DNA of 7,408 nt from UBA5070 sp035604215 (lineage in GTDB: Bacteria > Fibrobacterota > Fibrobacteria > UBA5070). Where the stretch lies: positions 1 through 7,408 of the forward strand of contig DATNIW010000072.1 of assembly GCA_035604215.1 (NCBI GenBank), read 5' to 3'. A model generated the notes under the pieces. The model made no database searches, was not told where the DNA came from, and was given only the letters and a program-made list of their open reading frames with translations. Both the position numbers and the translations under genes were made by a program. Of this stretch, positions 1-6,011 are shown one piece after another. Within the stretch, counting starts at the first letter, position 1, and each line of letters begins with the position of its first letter.

Positions 1-123
1 CTGGTTGATCTGCTCCTCTTTCGGCTGGTAGATGTAGACGTAGTGTCCGTACAGCGCCAAGCCGGAGATCAGGACGCAGAAGACGAACCACTGCGTCAGC
101 CTGTCCTTGAGGTCAATGCGCAT
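1..123 (-). CDS. pilO: Probable type IV pilus assembly protein PilO, N-terminal 41 residues
   Basis: The frame starts at ATG 123 and is still open at the left edge. The peptide begins MRIDLKDRLTQWFVFCVLIS and continues GLALYGHYVYIYQPKEEQINQ. It has a short cytoplasmic tail, a membrane segment at about residues 12-30 and the start of a charged, probably coiled-coil, region. This is the layout of PilO, the partner of PilN. The start overlaps the end of pilN by 11 nt, consistent with coupling; a GGAGA lies about 11 nt upstream. The assignment depends mainly on gene order pilM-pilN-pilO and topology, because the informative periplasmic domain is outside the window. Confidence 0.8.
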   Translation of the reverse strand, partial: MRIDLKDRLTQWFVFCVLISGLALYGHYVYIYQPKEEQINQ

Positions 124-754
124 TGCCAAGGCTGTCTCCGATGGCGGTTTGATCCGTGTGGATGGCCGGATTGAGCGGGCAGTGCAAGGTGAAGGAGAAC
201 GCCGATGCGGCGTTGCCGCCGGGTGCGACCGCGTCCGCCCTCACCTGTTCGATGGATTCCAGGCTGGGCGCGAGGAAGAACGGCCGGCGTTCCAGCTGGA
301 GCATGAATCCCGCGACTTCCTGGAAGACGAAGGTGTGCGCCTGGATGGCCAGCTGGTCCGGTTTGTCCGCTTCTTCCTTCACCGAGATGAGCCAGGTGTG
401 GGGGGGAAGACTCGCGTTGATGTCCTCGAAGATGCGCACCCAGCGTTTCTTGGAAACCGAGATGCTCTTCAGGGACTGGTTCTTCGCTTCCTGCTTGTTC
501 TTGAGGTCCTGGAGACTGGCGATCTCCGTCTTGACCGTGTCGTACTTCTGGATCTCGGTCTGCAGCCCGGCGATCCGGTCCTGCTTGGCGGAGATGGTGG
601 TGACAAGCGTCACGAAGTGGAACCAGATCCCGAACAGGACCACGAGGACCAGGACCGAACCCCAGATCACGCGCCGGTCGGCGAGGAAGGTGTAGTCCTT
701 CCGCGCGACGCGGTACTCCATGGGGAGAAGGTTGACTTCGATCAAGGATGCCAT
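113..754 (-). CDS. pilN: Type IV pilus inner-membrane platform protein PilN
   Basis: A 213-residue bitopic membrane protein. PilN pairs with PilO through periplasmic coiled coils and holds PilM through its cytoplasmic N-terminus. The N-terminus carries IEVNLLP (5-11), the 'I-N-L-L-P' PilM-binding motif. A membrane segment follows at about 30-53 (VIWGSVLVLVVLFGIWFHFV), then a likely coiled coil at about 55-98 (AKQDRIAGLQTEIQKYDTVK onward). The periplasmic ferredoxin-like domain starts at WVRIFEDINASLPPHTWLIS (105-124), a recognisable PilN signature. The last 20 or so residues beyond the final strand (FSFTLHCPLNP) look like a short unstructured tail. The ATG at 754 comes one base after the pilM stop. 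The 3' end overlaps the pilO start by 11 nt. Position and motifs together make the call secure although PilN sequences are weakly conserved. Confidence 0.93.
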   Translation of the reverse strand: MASLIEVNLLPMEYRVARKDYTFLADRRVIWGSVLVLVVLFGIWFHFVTLVTTISAKQDRIAGLQTEIQKYDTVKTEIASLQDLKNKQEAKNQSLKSISVSKKRWVRIFEDINASLPPHTWLISVKEEADKPDQLAIQAHTFVFQEVAGFMLQLERRPFFLAPSLESIEQVRADAVAPGGNAASAFSFTLHCPLNPAIHTDQTAIGDSLGNAH

Positions 755-755
755 G

Positions 756-1832
756 TCAGATCTTCCGGAGCGCCATGCCGACGGCGACCGTCAACAGGGT
801 GCTCACCGTGTCCGGGATCGGATCCGGAAACTTCTCCGGATCCTTCTGTATGGTGGAAAGGGGGTTGAGGACCACCACCTGGCTCTCGTGCCTGCGCCCG
901 AGGTATTCGGGAACACCCGGGATGCATGCTCCTCCCCCGCACAGGACGATCTTCTGGATGCGCGCCGTCTTTTCGGAGGACTGGTAGTACTGGAAGGCGA
1001 GATCGATGCCCAGGGACAGTTCCTCGCAGGAGAATTCGATGGCGCGGGCCAGCTGCGACGCGTCGAACTTGTCGACGTCCTTGCCCTTCAGCAGTCCCAC
1101 GGCCTGTTCGCGGGGGAGCTTGAACTGCCGCATGAGGTATTTCACGAAGTAGTCGCCTGCGGTGCTGACGTCGCGGGTGCTCTGGTAGATTCCGCCCTTT
1201 AGGAAGGTGATGTTGGTGAGGTTGTCCCCGATGTTGATCAGGGCAACGACCTCGTCGGGCTCGGAATTGCCCACCGAGAAATTGTAGGCGTTGGCGAAGG
1301 CGAAGGCATCGACGTCGATGACGATGGGTCGAAGCCCGGCTTCCAGGACCACGTCGATGTAGGACTGCATCACCTGGTTCTTGGCGGCCACCAGGAGCAC
1401 CTCGATGTCCGAGGTCTCCACGTTGCGGCGCAGGATCTTGTAGTCCAGGGTGATGTTCTCGACGTCGAAGGGAGGCCGTTGACCCGCCTCGAAGAGGATG
1501 GTTTCCTCGTCGGCCGTGCCCTTCGCGGACTTCAGGTGGATCCGGTCGCCCAGCACTCCGAAGCTCCAGGAGAGCGAAAGGACCACGTCCTTGACGGTGT
1601 CGTCGGTCCGGTGGACCAGGCTCGTGAGCGCCTCGATCAGGGCGTCGCGGTTCTTGATCTCTCCCCCGACGATGGTCTCCGGCTTCAGCTCCTGGATGCC
1701 GGCAGCCTGCAGGATCGGACCGGATCGGCGATGCTGCATCTTCACCAGCTTCGCCGAGTGGTTCCCGATATCCAACCCGACGGTGGTGGTTTCACCCCGC
1801 ATGCGGCTGACGAAATTGGCAAGAGCGCTCAA
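756..1832 (-). CDS. pilM: Type IV pilus assembly protein PilM (actin-like ATPase)
   Basis: A 358-residue cytoplasmic protein of the actin/FtsA-like fold. PilM binds ATP and the N-terminal tail of PilN, linking the inner-membrane PilNO platform to the cytoplasmic motor parts of the T4P machine. The first phosphate loop is VGLDIGNHSAKLVKM (18-32). An FtsA-like inserted domain follows (about 85-150), with EAGQRPPFDVENITLDYKIL (115-134) matching the 'E...PF..E....DY.V' pattern of the family. The second phosphate loop is LINIGDNLTNITFLKGG (198-214) and the adenosine motif is VLCGGGACIPGVPEYLG (296-312). The start is TTG at 1832, supported by AGGAAGG 7 nt upstream (1846-1840) and a promoter further up. 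The next in-frame ATG would remove 10 residues and has less support. The stop is one base before the pilN ATG. Confidence 0.95.
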   Translation of the reverse strand: MSALANFVSRMRGETTTVGLDIGNHSAKLVKMQHRRSGPILQAAGIQELKPETIVGGEIKNRDALIEALTSLVHRTDDTVKDVVLSLSWSFGVLGDRIHLKSAKGTADEETILFEAGQRPPFDVENITLDYKILRRNVETSDIEVLLVAAKNQVMQSYIDVVLEAGLRPIVIDVDAFAFANAYNFSVGNSEPDEVVALINIGDNLTNITFLKGGIYQSTRDVSTAGDYFVKYLMRQFKLPREQAVGLLKGKDVDKFDASQLARAIEFSCEELSLGIDLAFQYYQSSEKTARIQKIVLCGGGACIPGVPEYLGRRHESQVVVLNPLSTIQKDPEKFPDPIPDTVSTLLTVAVGMALRKI

Positions 1833-1839
1833 AAGGTTT

Positions 1840-1846
1840 CCTTCCT
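1840..1846 (-). promoter_or_regulatory. Shine-Dalgarno site supporting the TTG start of pilM
   Basis: The minus strand reads AGGAAGG, 7 nt before the TTG at 1832. This is why the TTG is chosen over the downstream ATG codon at residue 11. Confidence 0.6.
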
Positions 1847-1865
1847 GCGCGAATAGCTCAACCTT

Positions 1866-1894
1866 AGTTTAGGCACTCATTTCCACGGAGTCAA
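1866..1894 (-). promoter_or_regulatory. Sigma-70-type promoter of the pilMNO operon
   Basis: On the minus strand, TTGACT (1894-1889) is followed by a 17-bp spacer and TAAACT (1871-1866). That is 5 of 6 and 4 of 6 matches to the housekeeping consensus with ideal spacing. Transcription would start near 1859, leaving a leader of about 27 nt before the pilM start at 1832. It lies in the 119-nt gap between the PilZ gene and pilM, the longest non-coding gap in the window. The prediction is by eye only. Confidence 0.65.
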
Positions 1895-1909
1895 GTCGAA
1901 ACCGACGTA

Positions 1910-1930
1910 ATTCCAGGAATTTCCAGGACT
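1910..1930 (-). repeat. Tandem 10-bp repeat with palindromic core upstream of the pilM promoter
   Basis: On the plus strand ttccaggaat (1911-1920) is followed directly by ttccaggact (1921-1930), 9 of 10 identical. With the preceding base, attccaggaat (1910-1920) is a perfect inverted repeat ATTCC-N-GGAAT, and the second copy keeps TCC-N-GGA. The 10-bp period equals about one helical turn and the repeat lies 16 bp upstream of the -35 box. It could be an operator or activator site, or chance. Confidence 0.4.
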
Positions 1931-1951
1931 TATGACGTTGGATGGCACCCA

Positions 1952-3046
1952 TCAGGGGTTGATCCTTCCCGCGCGTTGCCTCTCGAAGACGTAGCGCATG
2001 ATCCGCTCCTGGGTCTGGACTTCGATGTTCTCGAAGCACAAATGGCACACGTGTCCACCTACCCGCGATGCTTTCCCGGTGCGCAGCATGACGAAGTGTA
2101 CCCCTTCCAGGAGGGCGTCTCCCATGGTGAATGTCAGGAGTCCCCTGGATTCCACCTCCAAGGCCTGGGTGGAGCTCACCATCGCTCCGCCGCCGGACAA
2201 GTCGAGAAGCGTGACCTCGAAGTCCCCGGAAGAGTTGGGAATGCCCGTCGGACCGATGATCTGGGCCATGCGTCCGGGAATCAGGACCGGAACCCGCACC
2301 CACATGCGCAGCTGTTGTCGCAGCAACTGGTCCGTGTGGGCGCAGTGGATCTCCTTGGCCACCGGATCGATTCCGAGAATCCCGCTGGAAGCCTTGTATT
2401 CGCCGTCGCCCTGGCGGGAAAACGAAATCCGCAGGCGTCCGGTTCCAGGGGGGAGACCCCCAGGAACCGAGATCAACATCCGGTCCTCCCGGTTGGCATG
2501 GATCACCCCGGAACCGAGCCATGGTCCGTCCTCGGAGGCCAATCGGACCTCCTGGCCGTCCGCGATCTGGCGGGTATGGGACAAACTCGTCTCGGCGCTC
2601 AGCCCCTTGAATCTCAATTGGCGACGGATGGCCTCCAGGCTCTTCCAATCCTCCGGCGAAAGTTCACCGCCCCGGGTCCCGATCCAGGCGTCCAGGGCCC
2701 TGTCGTACACCGCTGGAATGCGGAGCATGGCATCCGGGGCGTGCAGGGAATCCATGCCCAGGTGCATCTCCCGCATCCGGTCGATGGCGGGTTCGTCCAG
2801 ACCTCGCTGTCGCGCCAGGGTGGTGAAGTTGTCCCACCGGGAACGGTTCTTGGAAAGCTGCTCCCGTCGCCGTCGCACCAGCTCGATGGTCACCACCACA
2901 CCCAGCACCGCCAGCAGGAATCCGGCCAGGATCCCCACCTGGGGGAGCGTCGGGGCGGGGGTGGTGAGGAGATCCCTCACCACGGCTCCCACCTGGCGGT
3001 TGGGCTCCGCGGAATTGGCGTGCTGCAGGAGCGTGGTTGGAGTCAT
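1952..3046 (-). CDS. Membrane-anchored PilZ-domain protein, probable cyclic-di-GMP receptor
   Basis: A 364-residue protein. One membrane segment at about residues 35-57 (QVGILAGFLLAVLGVVVTIE) is followed by a basic stretch RRRREQ, which suggests a cytoplasmic C-terminal part. A mainly helical linker covers about 60-150. A beta-rich region resembling the YcgR N-terminal domain covers about 155-240. The C-terminal PilZ domain begins with RQQLR (243-247), matching the RxxxR cyclic-di-GMP motif, and contains DLSGGG (282-287), matching DxSxxG. It ends in FENIEVQTQERIMRYVFERQ, typical of YcgR-type PilZ proteins. Both ligand motifs are intact, so binding is a reasonable inference. The ATG at 3046 follows pth by 6 nt with only a weak ribosome-binding site, so coupling to pth is likely. 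It sits immediately upstream of pilMNO, which suggests a role in pilus or motility control, though this is unproven. Confidence 0.85.
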   Translation of the reverse strand: MTPTTLLQHANSAEPNRQVGAVVRDLLTTPAPTLPQVGILAGFLLAVLGVVVTIELVRRRREQLSKNRSRWDNFTTLARQRGLDEPAIDRMREMHLGMDSLHAPDAMLRIPAVYDRALDAWIGTRGGELSPEDWKSLEAIRRQLRFKGLSAETSLSHTRQIADGQEVRLASEDGPWLGSGVIHANREDRMLISVPGGLPPGTGRLRISFSRQGDGEYKASSGILGIDPVAKEIHCAHTDQLLRQQLRMWVRVPVLIPGRMAQIIGPTGIPNSSGDFEVTLLDLSGGGAMVSSTQALEVESRGLLTFTMGDALLEGVHFVMLRTGKASRVGGHVCHLCFENIEVQTQERIMRYVFERQRAGRINP

Positions 3047-3052
3047 CTGTGG

Positions 3053-3628
3053 CTAGGCTTCCGGTTTCCAGGGTCCATTGAATCGCGTCGCAGCGGCCTG
3101 CGGTCCTTCCAGGATCCAAGTCTCCAGGCAATTCTCCAATGCTGGAAACCGCTTTTCCAGGTCGGCGAGCTCTTCCTTTTCGAATCGGGAAAGAACCCAA
3201 TCCGCCAAGTCCCACTCCTCGGGCTTGGCACCGACCCCGATCCGAAGCCGGTTGTATGCCTGGCCAATGCGGGCTTCGATGTCCTTCAGCCCGTTGTGGC
3301 CGCCGTGGGAGCCTCCCGCCCTGACGCGGAAGCGTCCCAGGTCCAGGAGGGTGTCGTCCACCACCACGTAGGCGTCCTCGGGTCGGATCCTGTGGTAGGC
3401 CATGAGTCCTTGGACCGCGGCACCGGAGAGGTTCATGAAGGTCTGGGGCTTGGCGGCCAACACGTCCCTGTCGGCGATGCGCAACTTGGCGAGGAGGGAT
3501 TCCGCCCGACCGGGGGAAAATGAAACGCCCTGGCGGTTGGCCAGGGCGTCCAGGGCGAGGAAACCGACATTGTGGCGGGTGCGGGCATATCGCTCGCCGG
3601 GATTTCCCAACCCCACCAGGAGCTGCAT
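3053..3628 (-). CDS. pth: Peptidyl-tRNA hydrolase
   Basis: A 191-residue protein of normal family length. It cleaves the ester bond of peptidyl-tRNAs that drop off the ribosome and recycles the tRNA. It opens with LLVGLGNPGERYARTRHNVG, giving the substrate-contact Asn9 and catalytic His19. PQTFMNLSG contributes Asn66. Asp91 aligns with the E. coli catalytic-pair Asp93, and GGSHGGHNGLKDI (105-117) contributes Asn112. All key residues are present. The loop after the catalytic Asp is unusual: DDTLLDLG (91-98) where the family normally reads close to DDLDLPxG, so one acidic residue and the proline have moved or been lost. There is no good ribosome-binding site. The ATG shares its A with the rplY stop (TGATG), which points to translational coupling. 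It ends in TAG, 6 nt before the PilZ gene. Confidence 0.97.
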   Translation of the reverse strand: MQLLVGLGNPGERYARTRHNVGFLALDALANRQGVSFSPGRAESLLAKLRIADRDVLAAKPQTFMNLSGAAVQGLMAYHRIRPEDAYVVVDDTLLDLGRFRVRAGGSHGGHNGLKDIEARIGQAYNRLRIGVGAKPEEWDLADWVLSRFEKEELADLEKRFPALENCLETWILEGPQAAATRFNGPWKPEA

Positions 3629-4170
3629 CAGGAAACGGTCGCGACCGCCTGGCGGGCGGGGGTGAGCACGGTTCCACCGGGAAACGCCACCTGGTTCACG
3701 AAGAGGGCCTGGCCCTTGTCGATGGCGGAGACGTCCACTTCCACGGCGTCGATGAGGGCGGCCGAGGGAACGCGGACCTTGAGGTCCTTCTTGACGACGT
3801 TCAGGTTTCCGCCGCCGATCTTGACGCCCACCGGCACGCCGACGATGTTCAACGGCACTCGGTAGGTGATGAAATCGCCCGGCTCGACGACCTGGAAATC
3901 GATGTGCTCCACGTCGCGGCGGATCTTCTCGCGCACGATCTCCTTGATGAACGCCTTGACCGCGCCACCGGTCGGGAGCGCGAGCTCCACGAGGCGGTTG
4001 CGGTTTCCGTCGACGAGGAACTTGCGGAACTCGGCGGCGTCGATGGAGACGCTCTGGCTTTCGGTCTTCTTGCCGTAGACGACGGCCGGAATCCGTCCAC
4101 CGGCGCGCAACGCCTTGATCTGTGCCTTGGTGCCCTTTTGCCGGGCCTGGACTGCGATTGTGACGCTCAT
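3628..4170 (-). CDS. rplY: Large-subunit ribosomal protein bL25, CTC/TL5 two-domain form
   Basis: A 180-residue protein of the bL25/TL5/CTC family, which binds 5S rRNA in the large ribosomal subunit. The N-terminal 5S-binding domain (about residues 1-90) includes the typical RQKGTKAQIKALRAGGRIPA segment, then VVYGKK, and 'FIKEIVREKIRRDVEHIDFQ'-type strands. The rest (about 95-180) is the second all-beta domain of the long form, with PLNIVGVPVGVKIGG and KDLKVRVPSAALIDAVEVDV. It is shorter than many CTC proteins because it stops soon after the second domain and lacks the acidic or Ala/Glu-rich tail often seen. The ATG at 4170 has AGGAG 6 nt upstream. The frame is open further upstream through the tRNA, but that part is not coding. 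The TGA stop shares one base with the pth ATG. Confidence 0.95.
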   Translation of the reverse strand: MSVTIAVQARQKGTKAQIKALRAGGRIPAVVYGKKTESQSVSIDAAEFRKFLVDGNRNRLVELALPTGGAVKAFIKEIVREKIRRDVEHIDFQVVEPGDFITYRVPLNIVGVPVGVKIGGGNLNVVKKDLKVRVPSAALIDAVEVDVSAIDKGQALFVNQVAFPGGTVLTPARQAVATVS

Positions 4171-4214
4171 TTCTCTCTCCTGGAAGTGACGAATTCTGTC
4201 GTTTCGGGATCCGA

Positions 4215-4286
4215 TTGGGGCGGCTGGATTCGAACCAACGAATGGCAGGACCAAAACCTGCTGTCTTACCGCTTGACGACGCCCCA
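4215..4286 (-). tRNA. tRNA-Gln (anticodon UUG)
   Basis: A complete 72-nt cloverleaf can be folded by hand. The acceptor stem TGGGGCG/CGCCCCA has 7 of 7 pairs. The D arm is GTC...GAC with an AAGCGGTAA loop. The anticodon stem GCAGG/CCTGC holds the loop TTTTGGT, with TTG at positions 34-36. The variable loop is CATTC, and the T arm GTTGG/CCAGC has a TTCGAAT loop and one G-U pair. The U1-A72 first pair is the known glutamine-tRNA identity feature. The discriminator base is A and no CCA is encoded (the next bases are TCG), so the 3' CCA must be added by the CCA-adding enzyme. The gene lies between ispE and rplY with no promoter or terminator of its own that I can see, so it is probably processed out of the operon mRNA. 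Confidence 0.96.
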
Positions 4287-4291
4287 GAAGC

Positions 4292-5164
4292 TCAAAGGAC
4301 GACGGGACCCGCCGCCGGCAGGCACCATCGCCATCGGACTCCCCGCTCCTCCCAGTCCCCTGGAAGGGCGGGGCTCTTCCCTTCCGGAAAGAGCCCGAAG
4401 ACGCTGGACCCGCTCCCCGAGAGCAGAGCCGCCGCCGCACCCGCCTCGGCGATCTCGCGTCGGAGCCGTTCCACCTCGGGGAAGCGCGGATAGACCACGT
4501 CCTCGAAGTCGTTGGACAACCGACCGCGCAGCTCCTCCGTGCGGAAGAGACCTTGGCAGTGCAGGGCGGGGAAATTAGTCATCCCGGCGCGGTCCTGCAA
4601 CGGATGGGGGTGCATCTCGTCCCAGGTCCGGTAGGCCCATCCGGTGGGGACGGCCACCGGGGGGGTGGCCACGAGCACCTGGACGGAACCGTCTAGGCCG
4701 GGGCAGGACTCGAGCTGGTCGCCCGCTCCCGTGGCCCAAGCGGCTCCTCCGCGGATCAGAAAGGGCACATCCGCCCCGAGTTCCCGCCCCAGCGATTCCA
4801 GCTCGGCGGTGGACCAGCCCAGTTCCCAAAGCTGGTTGCAGGCGACCAGGACGGCCGCGGCATCACCGGATCCACCCCCCAGGCCGGCGCCATAGGGCAC
4901 TTTCTTCGAGAGACGGATGGTCGCGCCCCCATCGGTGCCAGAACGGCGTCGCACGAGGTCAGCGGCCTTCCAGGCGAGATTTTCCTCCTGTGGGCCCAGG
5001 CCGGGGTCGTCGCACTCCAAGCTCAGGTGTTCGGATCGCTGCAATTCCAGTTCGTCTCCGTAGTCGATCGCCTGGAACCACGTGGCCAGCTCGTGCCTCC
5101 CGTCGGGCATGAGGCCCAGGATGCGCAGGGTCAGGTTCACCTTGGAAACGGTGCGAAGGCGCAT
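4292..5164 (-). CDS. ispE: 4-(cytidine 5'-diphospho)-2-C-methyl-D-erythritol kinase
   Basis: A 290-residue GHMP-family kinase that phosphorylates CDP-methylerythritol in the MEP pathway of isoprenoid synthesis. It feeds IPP and DMAPP to UppS, encoded two genes upstream. Visible hallmarks are the N-terminal SKVNLTLRILG with catalytic Lys8, the substrate segment DGRHELATWFQAIDYGDELE (21-40), and the ATP-binding glycine loop PYGAGLGGGSGDAAAVL (90-106). LGADVPFLIRGG (129-140) contains catalytic Asp132, and the C-terminal GHMP motif is LLSGSGSSVFGLF (247-259). The glycine loop has Gly-Asp where GGGSSN or GGGSSD is usual, and DGRHEL replaces the common DGYHEL; both are modest variations. The ATG at 5164 has an AGGAGG ribosome-binding site 5 nt upstream. 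The frame is open further up to 5257 inside cdsA, but that extension does not look like IspE. A tRNA gene begins 5 nt after the stop. Confidence 0.96.
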   Translation of the reverse strand: MRLRTVSKVNLTLRILGLMPDGRHELATWFQAIDYGDELELQRSEHLSLECDDPGLGPQEENLAWKAADLVRRRSGTDGGATIRLSKKVPYGAGLGGGSGDAAAVLVACNQLWELGWSTAELESLGRELGADVPFLIRGGAAWATGAGDQLESCPGLDGSVQVLVATPPVAVPTGWAYRTWDEMHPHPLQDRAGMTNFPALHCQGLFRTEELRGRLSNDFEDVVYPRFPEVERLRREIAEAGAAAALLSGSGSSVFGLFPEGKSPALPGDWEERGVRWRWCLPAAGPVVL

Positions 5165-5174
5165 CGAGGCCTCC

Positions 5175-6011
5175 TCAGCGCCGCCAGGCCTGCAGGACGG
5201 CCGACAGGAACGGTGCCACGAGCAGCAGGCTGTCCACCCGATCCAATATGCCGCCATGGCCCGGGAACAGGTGAGAACTGTCCTTCACCCCGCCCCACCT
5301 CTTCAGGACGCTTTCCGCCAGATCGCCCAGGATCGCGGCCAAGCCGAGCAGTCCTCCCAGGACCACTCCCATCCAGAGCTGGGCACCCAGGAAGGCAGGC
5401 ACCATCCATGCCCCGAACGCCGCCGCCGCGACCACCGCGGCCACCGCGCCCTCCACCGTCTTGGCGGGGCTGAGTTCGGGACAGAGCTTGTGGCGGCCGA
5501 AGGCGCGCCCGGCGGCGTAGGCGGCGGTATCTCCGATCCAGCAGGACCCTACGGCGAAAAGCAGGGCCGGCAACGTGCCCCATCCACCACCCTGCCCCCG
5601 GCAAAGCGAAAAGAGACTCGAACCCCAGACCCCGAAGTACAGGAGCCCCACGATCGCCTTGGCAACCCAGGGGAAGACCTGCTCCCTGGGCAACCGGCGA
5701 AACCCGTGGAGCAGGATCCAGACCACGGAAAGCACGATGGCGAGATCCCGGGAACCATCGAACCTGGCAAACGGCCCGCTGGCGGAGATCCACGCCAGGG
5801 CGGCGGCCAACGTGGGCAGGACGGTCTCCGGATCTCGTCCGGCCTCGGGGTGCGGACCGCGCAGGATGCGCAGGTACTCCCAGTATCCGCCGCCCAGGAG
5901 GAACGTGAACAACCCGGCGCGGTACCAGCCCCCCATCCAGAGAAGCCAGAGCACGACAGGGCCCGCCACCAACCCGAACAGGATGCGCTGGAGGTTGTTG
6001 GACAGCTTCAT
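5175..6011 (-). CDS. cdsA: Phosphatidate cytidylyltransferase (CDP-diacylglycerol synthase)
   Basis: A 278-residue integral membrane protein that converts phosphatidic acid plus CTP into CDP-diacylglycerol, the precursor of bacterial phospholipids. The C-terminal third carries the CTP_transf_1 family signature: SVLKRWGGVKDSSHLFPGHG (234-253) followed by GILDRVD (254-260). This matches the S-x-x-K-R-x4-K-D ... H-G-G-x-x-D-R-x-D pattern. An upstream conserved block, DTAAYAAGRAFGRHKLCPEL and then SPAKTVEG (161-188), is the other hallmark. Several hydrophobic membrane segments are visible, for example about 10-27, 32-50, 90-102, 118-135, 145-160, 188-210 and 213-229. The ATG at 6011 overlaps the uppS stop as ATGA, so translation is probably coupled. 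In many bacteria dxr follows cdsA; here ispE follows after 10 nt. Confidence 0.97.
   Translation of the reverse strand: MKLSNNLQRILFGLVAGPVVLWLLWMGGWYRAGLFTFLLGGGYWEYLRILRGPHPEAGRDPETVLPTLAAALAWISASGPFARFDGSRDLAIVLSVVWILLHGFRRLPREQVFPWVAKAIVGLLYFGVWGSSLFSLCRGQGGGWGTLPALLFAVGSCWIGDTAAYAAGRAFGRHKLCPELSPAKTVEGAVAAVVAAAAFGAWMVPAFLGAQLWMGVVLGGLLGLAAILGDLAESVLKRWGGVKDSSHLFPGHGGILDRVDSLLLVAPFLSAVLQAWRR

Noticed and set aside
1895..1951. Possible terminator between the PilZ gene and the pilM promoter
   Set aside because: Only a 4-bp stem (GTCG-GTTT-CGAC) is visible, with no T tract, so I cannot call an intrinsic terminator. Read-through from the upstream genes into pilMNO is possible.
1976..3523. 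A 515-residue open frame on the plus strand opposite the PilZ gene and pth
   Set aside because: It is long only because high-GC coding DNA leaves the opposite frames free of stops. The translation is low in complexity, rich in Gly, His, Gln and Arg, shows no family motif, and both genes opposite it are clearly recognised.
4300..4314. GC-rich hairpin (6-bp stem with one G-U, 3-nt loop) near the end of ispE, considered as a terminator
   Set aside because: It lies inside the last ispE codons, has no run of T after it on the minus strand, and the tRNA follows closely. It is more likely a chance fold in GC-rich coding sequence.
4171..4440. Upstream extension of the rplY frame to 270 residues
   Set aside because: The extension would translate through the tRNA-Gln and the end of ispE. 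The ATG at 4170 has a good ribosome-binding site and matches the normal bL25 N-terminus.
3520..4578. A 352-residue open frame on the plus strand opposite pth, rplY, the tRNA and ispE
   Set aside because: It runs through a well-formed tRNA on the other strand and across four real features. The composition is that of an antisense shadow and no domain is recognisable.
5165..5257. Upstream extension of the ispE frame into cdsA
   Set aside because: The extra residues do not resemble IspE, and the ATG at 5164 has an AGGAGG site and gives the usual short lead to the catalytic lysine.
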